From positions 1-38,574 of the forward strand of contig CAKTFD010000005.1 of the NCBI GenBank assembly GCA_934553285.1: a DNA stretch of 38,574 nt, given 5' to 3'. Of this stretch, positions 17,690 through 25,115 are shown piece after piece; positions within the stretch are counted from its first letter, which is position 1; each line of letters begins with the position of its first letter. The stretch comes from an uncultured Faecalibacterium sp. GTDB taxonomy: Bacteria > Bacillota > Clostridia > Oscillospirales > Ruminococcaceae. The notes below the pieces were generated by a model. The model saw only the letters and a list, made by a program, of their open reading frames with translations, had not been told where the DNA came from and ran no database searches. A program made the position numbers and the translations under genes.

Positions 17690-17723
17690 AAAAAGGCTGC
17701 TGCGGATCTGCAACAGCCTTTTT
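17690..17723 (+). terminator. Strong hairpin-terminator between ctpA and rsmA
   Basis: AAAAAGGCTGCTGC (17690-17703) and GCAACAGCCTTTTT (17710-17723) pair with one mismatch. It ends only 21 bases before the rsmA start, leaving no room for a separate promoter downstream. It therefore lies inside the rsmA leader if rsmA is transcribed from the left. Confidence 0.85.
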
Positions 17724-17744
17724 CTGAGAAAGGATTGTGACCCT

Positions 17745-18596
17745 ATGCCGGAACTGACCGACCTCTCTGTGATCCGTGCTCTGTGCGAAAAATACGATTT
17801 TGCGCTTTCCAAGGGCTTTGGGCAGAACTTTATCATCAACCCGGGCATCCCCACCAAGATCGTGGATGTCAGCGGGGTGGACAAGCGCTACGGTGTCATC
17901 GAGATCGGCCCCGGTATCGGCGTGCTGACCAAAGAACTGGCCAAACGTGCCGCCAAAGTGGTTTCCATCGAGGTGGACGAGCGTCTGCCGCCCCTGCTGG
18001 CTGAAACGATGGCGGGTGTGGACAACTTTAAGCTGGTGCTGCAGGATGTGCTGAAAGTGGACCTGAAAGCGCTTATCGCGGAGGAATTTCCCGGTATGCC
18101 GGTGGCCGTGTGCGCAAACCTGCCCTACTACATCACCAGCCCCATCGTGATGAAGCTGCTGGGCGACCGCCTGCCCATTGAAAGCCTGACCGTTATGGTG
18201 CAGAAGGAAGCAGCCGACCGTCTGGCCGCGGTGCCCGGCACCCGGGCTTCCAGCGCCATCAGCTGCGCGGTGAACTACTACGCTACCTCCAAGCTGATGT
18301 TCACCGCCGCACCGGGCAGTTTTTATCCGGCCCCCAAGGTGACCAGCGCAGTGGTGCGCATGGATATCCGCCCCACCCCCGCCGTGCAGGTGGAGGACGA
18401 GGCAGGCTACTTTGCGCTGGTGCGCGCCGCTTTTGGGCAGCGCCGCAAGACCGCCGCCAACTCCATCGCGGGCGGGCTGAACCTGCCTAAGGAAAAGGTC
18501 ATCGCGGCCATTGCATCCGCAGGCTTTGACCCCCGCATCCGCCCGGAAGCACTGACGCTGGAGGACTTTGCCAAGATCCAGAAAGCGCTGGCCTGA
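17745..18596 (+). CDS. rsmA: 16S rRNA dimethyladenosine transferase (KsgA/RsmA)
   Basis: It dimethylates two adjacent adenosines in helix 45 of 16S rRNA, using S-adenosylmethionine, during small-subunit maturation. It is 283 residues. Motifs: SKGFGQNFIINPG at the N-terminus, SAM loop EIGPGIGVLT (53-62), acidic EVDERL (76-81), catalytic CANLPYYITSPI (N125-Y128), and a C-terminal RNA-contact domain with FGQRRKTAANSI. The RBS AGAAAGGA lies just after the upstream terminator, and a convergent terminator follows. Confidence 0.96.
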   Translation: MPELTDLSVIRALCEKYDFALSKGFGQNFIINPGIPTKIVDVSGVDKRYGVIEIGPGIGVLTKELAKRAAKVVSIEVDERLPPLLAETMAGVDNFKLVLQDVLKVDLKALIAEEFPGMPVAVCANLPYYITSPIVMKLLGDRLPIESLTVMVQKEAADRLAAVPGTRASSAISCAVNYYATSKLMFTAAPGSFYPAPKVTSAVVRMDIRPTPAVQVEDEAGYFALVRAAFGQRRKTAANSIAGGLNLPKEKVIAAIASAGFDPRIRPEALTLEDFAKIQKALA

Positions 18597-18613
18597 GTAA
18601 ATACACAACCAAT

Positions 18614-18652
18614 AAAGGGGCCGCTGCACGAGATGGTGCAGCGGCCCCTTTT
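18614..18652. terminator. Bidirectional terminator between rsmA and the convergent isomerase gene
   Basis: AAAGGGGCCGCTGCAC (18614-18629) and GTGCAGCGGCCCCTTT (18636-18651) form a perfect 16-bp stem with a GAGATG loop, flanked by T-runs on the plus strand and a shorter one on the minus strand. Convergent genes end on both sides. Confidence 0.9.
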
Positions 18653-18659
18653 GTGTATC

Positions 18660-19508
18660 TCAGCATTCGTCGTACTGCGTTTGCAGGTATTGCAGGCACT
18701 GGACGGCGTTTTCCGGGGTGGTGTTCTCCAATGTGGCAAACACGTAGGGCTTTTGTTGCTTGGCAAAGCGCAGGATGGTGCGGTAATCGCCCATGCCGCC
18801 CTGCCCGGCACCGGTGGCAGCCAGCTGCCCACCGGCGTCCTGCCGCAGAAAATCCTTGAAGTGGATCATGGCCACATCCTTGCCCAGCAGCTCGATGGCC
18901 TCGGCAAATACTTCCTCGCGGCGGTCCACGTTTTCCATGTTCAGCAGGTTTACCGGGTCCAGCAGGATCTGCAGATTCGGGCTGCCGATCTCGTCCAGCA
19001 CCGTGCGGGCGCGGCGGGCATCGTACACGATGTGCTTGACCACCGGCTCGATGGCAATGGTCACACCGTACTGCTCGGCACAGCGCACCACAGGCTTGAA
19101 GTTTTTGATAAAGGTGGCAAGGGCGGCATCGCTGCGGCACTCCGGGCAGAACTTATATTCAGCGTTGGGGGCGCCGGTCTCGGTGCCCACCATGCCGCAG
19201 CCCAGCAGGCTGGCAAAACGGATGTGTGCGTAATATTTTTCCTGGATGGCGTGCAGCGCGTCCGCATCCGGGTGCGCCAGGTTCAGGTAGTTGCCCAGTA
19301 CCGCAATGTCCAGGCCGTTCTGGGCAAACAGACGGCGCAGGTAGGCTGCATAACCGGGGGTCAGGGCGCTGGGGGTGTTGGGCACATCTTTCAAAGATTT
19401 GCTCAGCGCCAGATGTACGCAGGAAAATCCGCGCTGCCGCACCAGCGGCAGCACCTGCTCAATGGGCAGTTTTTCCGCGTCGTGCAGACGCAGGCCAAAT
19501 TGGATCAT
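18660..19508 (-). CDS. Sugar phosphate isomerase/epimerase (xylose isomerase-like TIM barrel)
   Basis: A 282-residue AP-endonuclease-2/xylose-isomerase-like barrel. The metal-site pattern expected of this family is visible: Glu in VTIAIEPVV, Asp in LLDPVNLLN, His in AMIHFKDF and Glu in ATLENTTPEN. The N-terminus (IQFGLRLHDAEKLPIEQVLP) is the first strand-helix unit. A strong GGAGG lies 7 bases before the ATG, with its own promoter upstream. The substrate cannot be told from sequence. It stands alone, convergent with rsmA and downstream of an unrelated exporter operon. Confidence 0.85.
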   Translation of the reverse strand: MIQFGLRLHDAEKLPIEQVLPLVRQRGFSCVHLALSKSLKDVPNTPSALTPGYAAYLRRLFAQNGLDIAVLGNYLNLAHPDADALHAIQEKYYAHIRFASLLGCGMVGTETGAPNAEYKFCPECRSDAALATFIKNFKPVVRCAEQYGVTIAIEPVVKHIVYDARRARTVLDEIGSPNLQILLDPVNLLNMENVDRREEVFAEAIELLGKDVAMIHFKDFLRQDAGGQLAATGAGQGGMGDYRTILRFAKQQKPYVFATLENTTPENAVQCLQYLQTQYDEC

Positions 19509-19546
19509 GGTCGGTTCCTCCTTTTGTTCCGGGGCGTGTTTTCTCT

Positions 19547-19575
19547 ATTATACAACAAGATCCGCCATTCGCAAA
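19547..19575 (-). promoter_or_regulatory. Promoter of the isomerase gene
   Basis: On the minus strand, TTTGCG (19575-19570), a 17-base spacer and a consensus TATAAT (19552-19547), 39 bases before the ATG. Confidence 0.65.
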
Positions 19576-19603
19576 CACCCGGACAGAGAAAAAAGTGCAG
19601 GTT

Positions 19604-20278
19604 TTATGCTTCTTCGATCCGGCCATCCTGCATCCGCAGCACCCGGTCTGCCTGCGCTGCAAGCCCCTGGTCGTGGGTGACATACACCACGGTCTGGTGC
19701 TGCTGTGCGGCTGCCTCCCGCAGCAGGCGGAATACCTCCACGCTGTTCTGGTGGTCCAGGTTGCCGGTAGGCTCGTCTGCCAGCACGACCGCAGGGCGGG
19801 TGATCAGTGCCCGGGCAATGGCGGCGCGCTGCTGCTGCCCGCCGGAAAGCTGGGTGGGCTGGCGCTGCAGCAGCGCGGTCAGCCCCAGCTGCCGGGTAAG
19901 CAGGGCAAGGTATTCCTCGTCCGGCTCCCGTTTGTCCAGCAGCAGCGGCAGCAGGATGTTATCCCGCACCGTATACTCCGGCAGCAGGTGGAATGCCTGG
20001 AACACGAACCCCAGCCGCGTGCGGCGCAGCCGGGCAAGTGCGGCATCCGGCAGCGCATACAGATCCTGCCCTTCCAGCAGTACCTTGCCGCTGGTGGGGG
20101 CATCCAACCCGCCAAGTGCCTGCAGCAGGGTAGATTTGCCGCAGCCGCTGGCCCCGATGATGGCGGTAAACCTGCCCTGCTCGATCTCCACATCCACCCC
20201 GCGCAGGGCGTGGGTGGCACCGGTGCCGCTGCCGTAGGTACGGGTCACCGCCCGGGCTTCCAGTACGATCTCTCTCAT
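19604..20278 (-). CDS. ABC transporter ATP-binding protein, MacB/LolD type
   Basis: A 224-residue ATPase for the FtsX-type permease encoded just upstream. Motifs: Walker A IIGASGCGKST (about 40-50), Q-loop FVFQAFHLLPEYTV (the LolD/MacB form), signature LSGGQQQRAAIARAL, Walker B VVLADEPTGNLD and H-loop YVTHDQ. The gene starts four bases after the permease stop with AAGGAG inside the permease end, so the two form one operon. Likely role: drives export or a mechanotransmission-type cycle, possibly for an antimicrobial peptide, lipid or protein. The substrate is unknown. Confidence 0.92.
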   Translation of the reverse strand: MREIVLEARAVTRTYGSGTGATHALRGVDVEIEQGRFTAIIGASGCGKSTLLQALGGLDAPTSGKVLLEGQDLYALPDAALARLRRTRLGFVFQAFHLLPEYTVRDNILLPLLLDKREPDEEYLALLTRQLGLTALLQRQPTQLSGGQQQRAAIARALITRPAVVLADEPTGNLDHQNSVEVFRLLREAAAQQHQTVVYVTHDQGLAAQADRVLRMQDGRIEEA

Positions 20279-20282
20279 CGCG

Positions 20283-22703
20283 TTACACTCCTTTTTTCAG
20301 ATTGTCCATGGGCTGGCTGCGTGCCAGCCGCTCCAGCGGGGCCAGCTGCAGCGCCAGCACGAACAGCAGATAACCTGCGCATACTGCAAGGTGCAGCGCC
20401 CAGGGATACTCCGATACGGCCATAGGCAGGGCCGCAAAGGTCAGGATGCGGCCGCTCTGGCGGGTGACCAGGCTGTGCCAGCTCCAGCGCCACAGGCCCC
20501 ATACGGCCAGGTTGCCCAGCAAAAGCGCACCCAGCACCGCAAGCACGCCCTGCCGGATGCCGCAGTGCCGCAGCATGGCAGCCGAGGTGCCCTCTGCCTG
20601 AAAGATACCGATGCGCAGCCGCTGGTGCTGCCAGTACAGCCCGAACAGGTTCCACAGTAAAAACAGGGCCAGTGCAGCGCCCACCACCCCGGCGACTGCC
20701 CAGAAGAACGCGCCGGTGCTGCCTTCCTGATACATCCGGCTGGCAGTTTCGTAGCTGTTGGTGCGCAGCACGCCGCCCCGGCGGGTCACCAGCCCGGCAA
20801 TGGATTTCTGGGTAGCGTAGCTGGCGTTGGCTTTCAGTTTCAGGTTGATGGCGGTATACCCGTAGGGCGTGCCGTATTCTTCTGCCCAGAGGGTGCGGCC
20901 CAGCGCCTGGCTGCAGTACAGCTGGTAGGCGCTGGGGGCACTGCCTGCAAAGGGCAGGCTGTCCATATCAATGCTTGCGATCACGCCGCCAATGGTCAGG
21001 GGCTTTTGGCTGCGTGCGCCGTCCAGGGTAGGGTACTCCAGCACTGCCGTGCAGCCCGCAAAGGGTGCGGCCTGCGTGCCCCACTGGGTCTGGCCGTTTT
21101 CGTCCAGTACAAAATCCGGCGCATACAGCAGCACGGCCTGCCCGCTGCGCAGTGCGTCCAGATCCACAGGGGTGCTGCACTGCGCAGCCAGCGCTTCCAG
21201 CTCTGCATCCGGCAATGCGGTGACAAGGGTATTTACCGTGTCCGCATCCTGCATGGTAAACATGGTGTAAAGGCTGTCCTGGTGGGTATACAGTCCCCAC
21301 AGGTCATGCGCCGTAAAGGCATCGCTGGAAAGGCCGCACAGATAGTTCATATCGGTGCGCATGGCGGCCTGCTGGACGTCCGGCAGACGCAGCAGATCTT
21401 CCGCAAGGCCATCGGTCAGGGTGTTCTGCCCGGCGCTTACCTGCACCGCTGCCGAAGCCGCCGTGCGGCGGTAGGGAAGCAGCTTCCAGGTGCTCAGGAA
21501 CACACAGCACAGCGCCAGCGTAAGCCCCAGCGCATTGAGCACCACCAGCCGCAGCGGCAGCGGCGTAAGCAGCCGCACACGGCGCTGTAATCTTACCTTT
21601 TTCTGGGGCAGATGGGTCAGCTTTTGCCCGGCCTGCCGCAGGGCAGGCAGCAAAAAGCCCAGCAGCACGGCTCCGGTGCCGGTAGCCCACGCCAGCGCCA
21701 GCTGCCCCCACGGCAGGCTGAGATAGCGCCCGTGCCCCTGCACGGCAAGGGTGGCGGCACACAGGCCGACCCCCAGCAGACTGCCGATCGGCAGGCAGAA
21801 CAGCAGCAGAAAAACGGCTTCCCACAGGCACAGCGCCACGAGGGCGGTCTTTCCGGCACCGATCATCCGCAGGGTGACAAGGCTCTGCTCCCGGCGGCGC
21901 AGCTGCAGGGTGCACAGCACAAGCACCGCGCACAGGGTCAGCAGGGCACAGCCGCCCATAAAAGCCCAGCTGCCGCTCCGGGTCAGATCCGCTTCCGGAT
22001 AGGCGTAGGTGTTGCGCACCCAGGTGGGATCCTGGCTGCCGTCTATATAAGGAGCCAGCGGCACGGCACCAGCATAGCAGCACAGCAGCTGTACTTTGCT
22101 GTCCCAGCTTTGGGGCAGGCTGTCGGCGGTGACCAGCGCATCCACCGGCAGGTTGCTGCCCACCGCCCAGTAGGCATCGTAGGAGGGCAGCACCCCGCAC
22201 AGGGTAAATTGCAGCAGGACCGGTGCATCGTCCCCATGCACCGCCTGCAGGGTCACGGTCTGCCCCAGCTCGTAGGAGGCCCCGATGCTGTCCAGCACCG
22301 AGGTGGTCAGCGCTGCCTCTCCGGCGGTGCCGGGCAGCCGTCCGCTGAGCAGCTGCAGCTGCCCACAGGCGAGATATCCCTCGTCCACAGTGCCCAGCGC
22401 GCCAAAGGCAAGCCCCTTGTCGTTGACAAGGGCCGCATACTGCGCCGCGCGCCCCACCGCAGCGGGGGCTGTCTGCTGCACAAAGGCATCGGCATCTGCG
22501 GCGGTCAGGTCGTAACGGGCAAGCTGCCAGGCACCGTAAAGCTCCTGGCGCTGCGCCTCCATGGCGCGGCTGCCGCTCTGCTGATAGCACAGCACCGCCG
22601 TAAGCAGCGCAAACACTGCCGCCAGCACGCAGAGCATCATAGCGGTATCGCGGCGGCGGCCTTTCAGCCCGCGCCAGGCGATGGTTCCCAAAGAGTGACG
22701 CAT
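20283..22703 (-). CDS. ABC transporter permease with two FtsX domains
   Basis: An 806-residue membrane protein. An N-terminal helix (about 20-41) is followed by an extracytoplasmic region of about 200 residues. A four-helix group (about 240-430) with the FtsX core comes next, then another helix (about 435-460), a second external domain of about 250 residues, and three C-terminal helices (AVAGVVGAALALFLLWNLFG; LAVLGALLLGNLAVWGLW; LAVCAGYLLFVLALQL). This is the duplicated MacB-type permease layout of Gram-positive bacteria. The start at 22703 has AGGAGGG upstream; longer frames reaching 22859 run through a promoter and are rejected. It is the first gene of a two-gene operon with the ATPase. No sensor kinase is adjacent, so a Bce-type resistance role is not supported. 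Confidence 0.88.
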   Translation of the reverse strand: MRHSLGTIAWRGLKGRRRDTAMMLCVLAAVFALLTAVLCYQQSGSRAMEAQRQELYGAWQLARYDLTAADADAFVQQTAPAAVGRAAQYAALVNDKGLAFGALGTVDEGYLACGQLQLLSGRLPGTAGEAALTTSVLDSIGASYELGQTVTLQAVHGDDAPVLLQFTLCGVLPSYDAYWAVGSNLPVDALVTADSLPQSWDSKVQLLCCYAGAVPLAPYIDGSQDPTWVRNTYAYPEADLTRSGSWAFMGGCALLTLCAVLVLCTLQLRRREQSLVTLRMIGAGKTALVALCLWEAVFLLLFCLPIGSLLGVGLCAATLAVQGHGRYLSLPWGQLALAWATGTGAVLLGFLLPALRQAGQKLTHLPQKKVRLQRRVRLLTPLPLRLVVLNALGLTLALCCVFLSTWKLLPYRRTAASAAVQVSAGQNTLTDGLAEDLLRLPDVQQAAMRTDMNYLCGLSSDAFTAHDLWGLYTHQDSLYTMFTMQDADTVNTLVTALPDAELEALAAQCSTPVDLDALRSGQAVLLYAPDFVLDENGQTQWGTQAAPFAGCTAVLEYPTLDGARSQKPLTIGGVIASIDMDSLPFAGSAPSAYQLYCSQALGRTLWAEEYGTPYGYTAINLKLKANASYATQKSIAGLVTRRGGVLRTNSYETASRMYQEGSTGAFFWAVAGVVGAALALFLLWNLFGLYWQHQRLRIGIFQAEGTSAAMLRHCGIRQGVLAVLGALLLGNLAVWGLWRWSWHSLVTRQSGRILTFAALPMAVSEYPWALHLAVCAGYLLFVLALQLAPLERLARSQPMDNLKKGV

Positions 22704-22737
22704 TCCATTTTCCCTCCTGTTAGTTGTTGTTACCTGT

Positions 22738-22765
22738 ATTATACTGCTTTTTTTTACAAAGACAA
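22738..22765 (-). promoter_or_regulatory. Promoter of the ABC exporter operon
   Basis: Minus strand TTGTCT (22765-22760), a 16-base spacer containing an A8 tract, and consensus TATAAT (22743-22738), 35 bases before the permease ATG. Confidence 0.65.
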
Positions 22766-22839
22766 TATTTTTGCGGCATCTTGCACAAATTTTACGAAAA
22801 AAGTCGTTCTTTGCGCAGGAAGGAGCCTGTGTTCGGCAC

Positions 22840-22872
22840 AAAAAAATCCCCGGATCCACATGGATCCAGGGA
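22840..22872 (-). terminator. Terminator downstream of hicAB
   Basis: On the minus strand TCCCTGGATCCA and TGGATCCGGGGA form a stem around a TG loop, followed by seven T. A second hairpin (AAAGCC...GGCTTT, about 22892-22925) lies between it and hicB, with G-U pairs only when read on the minus strand. The remaining bases of this gap show no gene. Confidence 0.75.
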
Positions 22873-22967
22873 GCAGACCCAAGACAGCACGAAAGCCCGC
22901 CCGACTATCACGCCGGACAGGCTTTTTGCTTTGCATGATGGAACCGGACACCGCCCGGCGGAAACAA

Positions 22968-23360
22968 TCAACGATTACTCACATGGAGACGTTCCTTCAA
23001 ACTTTCCTGCAAGACCTGCGAGAAGTTCACGCCGTTCCGCTCTGCAAGGTCATTCAGCCACGAAGGCAAAGTAACATTCTTGCGGACAGTGCGCAGATCA
23101 TTGGCCCGGCGGTATGCTGCAAAGTCAATATCAACCAGTGTCACGATCTCATTGTCCGCCGGGTGGGGCATCGTGCCGGACGCTTTCGGAATCTTACGGC
23201 CTGCATCTTCTTCTGTAATGCCCCAAATACCGATAGCATCCCGAGCCATTTCGATAGCGTCCGCGAGGTCGTCCCCCTCTGTGTTAATATCCAGATCAGG
23301 GACAAAGACAACATAGCCGCGCTCTGCGGGGGTAAGAATGATGGGGTAAACTGCTTTCAT
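22968..23360 (-). CDS. hicB: HicB-family antitoxin
   Basis: A 130-residue antitoxin that binds and neutralises HicA and usually represses its own operon. The N-terminal half is the partial RNase-H-like HicB fold (MKAVYPIILTPAERGYVVFV, with VPDLDINTEGDDLADAIEMA-type acidic segment). The C-terminus (LPSWLNDLAERNGVNFSQVL) is a ribbon-helix-helix DNA-binding region. ATG 23360 follows AAAGGAGAA; nine upstream in-frame residues are rejected. It lies 38 bases after hicA in the usual toxin-first order. Confidence 0.9.
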   Translation of the reverse strand: MKAVYPIILTPAERGYVVFVPDLDINTEGDDLADAIEMARDAIGIWGITEEDAGRKIPKASGTMPHPADNEIVTLVDIDFAAYRRANDLRTVRKNVTLPSWLNDLAERNGVNFSQVLQESLKERLHVSNR

Positions 23361-23398
23361 GTTGGCTTTTCTCCTTTCAGTTTCCAAATAACGAGGGC

Positions 23399-23572
23399 TT
23401 ATTTCAGCCCCCGGCGCTTGATGATGGCTTTTGCCAGAAGTTCGTTGACCTCTTTGTGGCGCGGTACAGTTTCGGTTTCACTTCCGTTTGTAAACACCAT
23501 GTGATTGCTACCCTGCCGCACCAGCCACCAACCGTTGCGCTTAAAGAGGTTAATCAAGTCTTTCTGTTTCAT
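23399..23572 (-). CDS. hicA: HicA-family mRNA interferase toxin
   Basis: A 57-residue double-stranded RNA-binding-like toxin that cleaves mRNA when free of HicB. The protein reads MKQKDLINLFKRNGWWLVRQ followed by GSNHMVF, where His24 is the expected catalytic residue, and ends in a basic helix (AKAIIKRRGLK). ATG 23572 has AGAGGTG upstream and lies 20 bases from a strong promoter. A longer frame up to 23776 would read through the promoter and the tRNA-end repeat, so it is rejected. Next to an integration array, the pair probably stabilises a mobile element. Confidence 0.92.
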   Translation of the reverse strand: MKQKDLINLFKRNGWWLVRQGSNHMVFTNGSETETVPRHKEVNELLAKAIIKRRGLK

Positions 23573-23591
23573 GGTTTCACCTCTTAAGTTT

Positions 23592-23620
23592 ATTATACAT
23601 ATTCTATGCGTATTGGTCAA
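23592..23620 (-). promoter_or_regulatory. hicAB promoter
   Basis: Minus strand TTGACC (23620-23615), a 17-base spacer and consensus TATAAT (23597-23592), 20 bases before the hicA ATG. HicB would be expected to bind here, but no clear palindrome was seen. Confidence 0.8.
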
Positions 23621-23658
23621 GAGCGGGAAACACCGCACAAAGGGCATTTTTGGAGCAG

Positions 23659-23666
23659 TAAGGCAC
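23659..23666. other. Possible worn integrase arm site of an older element
   Basis: TAAGGCACATTCTGG here differs by one base from TAAGGCACTTTCTGG at the left end of element 2 (32309-32323), where TAAGGCAC occurs as a tandem pair. It is followed by a terminator hairpin and a tRNA-end repeat, the same order as at the right end of element 1. This suggests hicAB belongs to the remains of an earlier insertion. The match is short. Confidence 0.35.
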
Positions 23667-23697
23667 ATTCTGGTAGATTTGCAACGCATATAAAAGC

Positions 23698-23748
23698 AAA
23701 AATCCCACGATACACGCCGCTGTTTTAGCGGTATATCGCAGGATTTTT
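23698..23748 (-). terminator. Terminator following the tRNA 3' end copy (left)
   Basis: AAAAATCC...GGATTTTT with an inner CCGCT/AGCGG stem. On the minus strand it follows the tRNA-Thr 3' end directly and is followed by TTTTTGCTTTTAT, as expected for the tRNA terminator. Confidence 0.65.
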
Positions 23749-23774
23749 CTTGGAGCTGGTGACAGGAGTTGAAC
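23745..23774. other. Left attachment site of element 1 (tRNA-Thr 3' end fragment)
   Basis: A 30-base stretch containing GGAGCTGGTGACAGG is identical to 32140-32169. On the minus strand it reads as the 3' half of the T-loop, T-stem, acceptor strand CACCAGC and CCA of a tRNA. Only about 24 bases are tRNA; the 5' part is absent. It is therefore an att remnant, not a working gene. Confidence 0.8.
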
Positions 23775-23883
23775 ATCTAAGCGGAAGCGTTTTCACGAAA
23801 ATATAGCATTTTTAGCACGGAAATATGGCGTAAAACCGTCATTATGGTTTATTTGCGTGAATCATGTTTGCAAGGCTGCAAAT

Positions 23884-23907
23884 AAAAGTGTGTTAAAAAG
23901 TGTGTTA
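23884..23907. other. Left arm-type integrase sites of element 1
   Basis: Two tandem copies of AGTGTGTTA spaced 12 bases apart, in a 24-base stretch identical to 32074-32097 near the right end. The last bases also supply the stop codon of the integrase. The 109 bases between this and the att repeat contain only a weak inverted repeat (AAAACC...GGTTTA). Confidence 0.7.
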
Positions 23908-24984
23908 TTTTTCAGAGGTCAAAAGCCGGTCGAAAGCTGCATTTACATCCTCTGCCGCAGCTGCTGCATCGCCGCTCAGGGCGTGGGAGTAAACACCGAA
24001 TGTGTCCATGGTCTGGCTGTGTCCCACCAACGTCTTTACTTCACCGGCGGGCAGCGTTTTCACCACGCTGACAAAGCTGTGCCGCAGTTCATAGACAGAG
24101 ATCGGGGGAATACTGTTCGATTTACAATATACTTGCCAGCGCTTGTAATAGTACGCTTCACTGACCAGATCAAACACGCTTTCTTGCGTGCCTGTTACTT
24201 GCCGCTGCTGTTCCAGCACGGCGCGGGCACGGTCTGACAGGGCAAAAGCCCGCACAGCATTCTGATTCTTGCCCTGCGTCTGTTCTCCCAGAACATTCAC
24301 AGCGCGGGAGATATACACCATATCGCCCCGGATATCTGCCCAGCGCAGCCCCAGCAGCTCCCCCGGACGCAAACCGGTAAGCAGCTGAAAGCGGTAAGCA
24401 TGGATATAATCATCATGCACCCGCTTGCCCCTATAAAGCGTTGTGTCAACGTTCAGCAGGGTAAGCAGGGCAGAGGGTTGCAGCACGGTCTTGCCCTTTG
24501 GACGCGCCCCGGCGGGCACCCGCAGCCCTTCGGGGTTGAAGGTGGTAAGCTTGCGCGCCCGGCAGTATTTGCAGAATGCCCGCATATCAGCGCAGAGGGA
24601 TTGCAGCGTTTTCTTGCTCAGACCGTCCGCAAACGCCTTGTTGACCACGTTTTGCAAGTCCTGTTCTGTCAAGCTGGTGATCCGCTTTTTCCCCACGGCG
24701 GGCAATATCCGCGTGCGCCAGCGGCTTTCTACGTTCCTACAGTTGCCGGTGCCGGTGGTCTGTTCCAGTGTGGCGTACCAGTCTTTATACAGTTCATCTA
24801 TTCTGCTGCCCCGGGGATCTGTGCCAGTGTCAAGCCATTGATCTGCCTTTGCATTGGCTTCCCGCTGCCCAGTGCGCCCGGGTGTGCTGCTGTAAAACTG
24901 TTTGCGTACCCCGTCCTTTTGCACGGCAATGCGCCAGCGCTGGTACTTTTCTTCCCAGACAGCTGTATTTGTCCGTTTACCCAT
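23905..24984 (-). CDS. int: Tyrosine recombinase/integrase of element 1
   Basis: A 359-residue phage-type integrase. An AP2-like/arm-binding N-terminus (EEKYQRWRIAVQKDGVRKQF) is followed by a SAM-like core-binding domain (about 60-150) and the catalytic domain. Catalytic residues: R206 (TGLRPGELLGLRW), a Lys in the beta-hairpin (about K239), R301 (YELRHSF), H322 (LVGHSQ) and the nucleophile Y332 (GVYSHA). The first His of the usual HxxR box is Tyr here (Y298). ATG 24984 has AAGGAAGG upstream; a longer frame would start inside the 106-nt repeat and is rejected. It is encoded next to its att site, with the arm repeat covering its stop codon. Confidence 0.93.
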   Translation of the reverse strand: MGKRTNTAVWEEKYQRWRIAVQKDGVRKQFYSSTPGRTGQREANAKADQWLDTGTDPRGSRIDELYKDWYATLEQTTGTGNCRNVESRWRTRILPAVGKKRITSLTEQDLQNVVNKAFADGLSKKTLQSLCADMRAFCKYCRARKLTTFNPEGLRVPAGARPKGKTVLQPSALLTLLNVDTTLYRGKRVHDDYIHAYRFQLLTGLRPGELLGLRWADIRGDMVYISRAVNVLGEQTQGKNQNAVRAFALSDRARAVLEQQRQVTGTQESVFDLVSEAYYYKRWQVYCKSNSIPPISVYELRHSFVSVVKTLPAGEVKTLVGHSQTMDTFGVYSHALSGDAAAAAEDVNAAFDRLLTSEK

Positions 24985-25005
24985 CTGGCTGCACCTTCCT
25001 TCTTT

Positions 25006-25111
25006 TTGCGCATTTTGTCCCCGGCGGCGCTCTGATCGCGGGGTGCTGCATCGCACATAACCGGCAAAATGCCGAAATTTAGCGCTCACAGTTCACGCTG
25101 TGGGCGTTTTT
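25006..25111. repeat. 106-nt direct repeat, copy 1 (between repressor and integrase)
   Basis: It is identical to 31371-31476 except for four bases. It contains GCATTTTG...CAAAATGC pairing over 50 bases, an inner GTGC...GCAC hairpin, an alternative CGGCA-AAA-TGCCG hairpin, and a terminator-like CGCTCACAG...CTGTGGGCG stem followed by T5 on the plus strand. Here no plus-strand gene ends upstream, so a simple terminator role does not explain this copy. See copy 2. Confidence 0.85.
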
Positions 25112-25115
25112 CTTT

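Noticed and set aside
18633..20237. Plus-strand frames of over 500 codons opposite the isomerase and ABC ATPase genes
   Set aside because: The minus-strand genes have clear catalytic motifs, start signals and promoters; the plus frames do not.
20283..22703. BceAB-type peptide resistance transporter
   Set aside because: The permease has eight predicted helices in MacB-like arrangement and no adjacent sensor kinase/response regulator pair.
21612..23504. 630-codon plus-strand frame across the ABC permease promoter and hicB
   Set aside because: It runs antisense through two identified genes, a promoter and a terminator; its sequence is low-complexity.
25006..25089. N-terminal extension of the element 1 integrase to 394 residues
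   Set aside because: The extra codons lie in the 106-nt repeat, which is also found away from any integrase; ATG 24984 has a good ribosome binding site.
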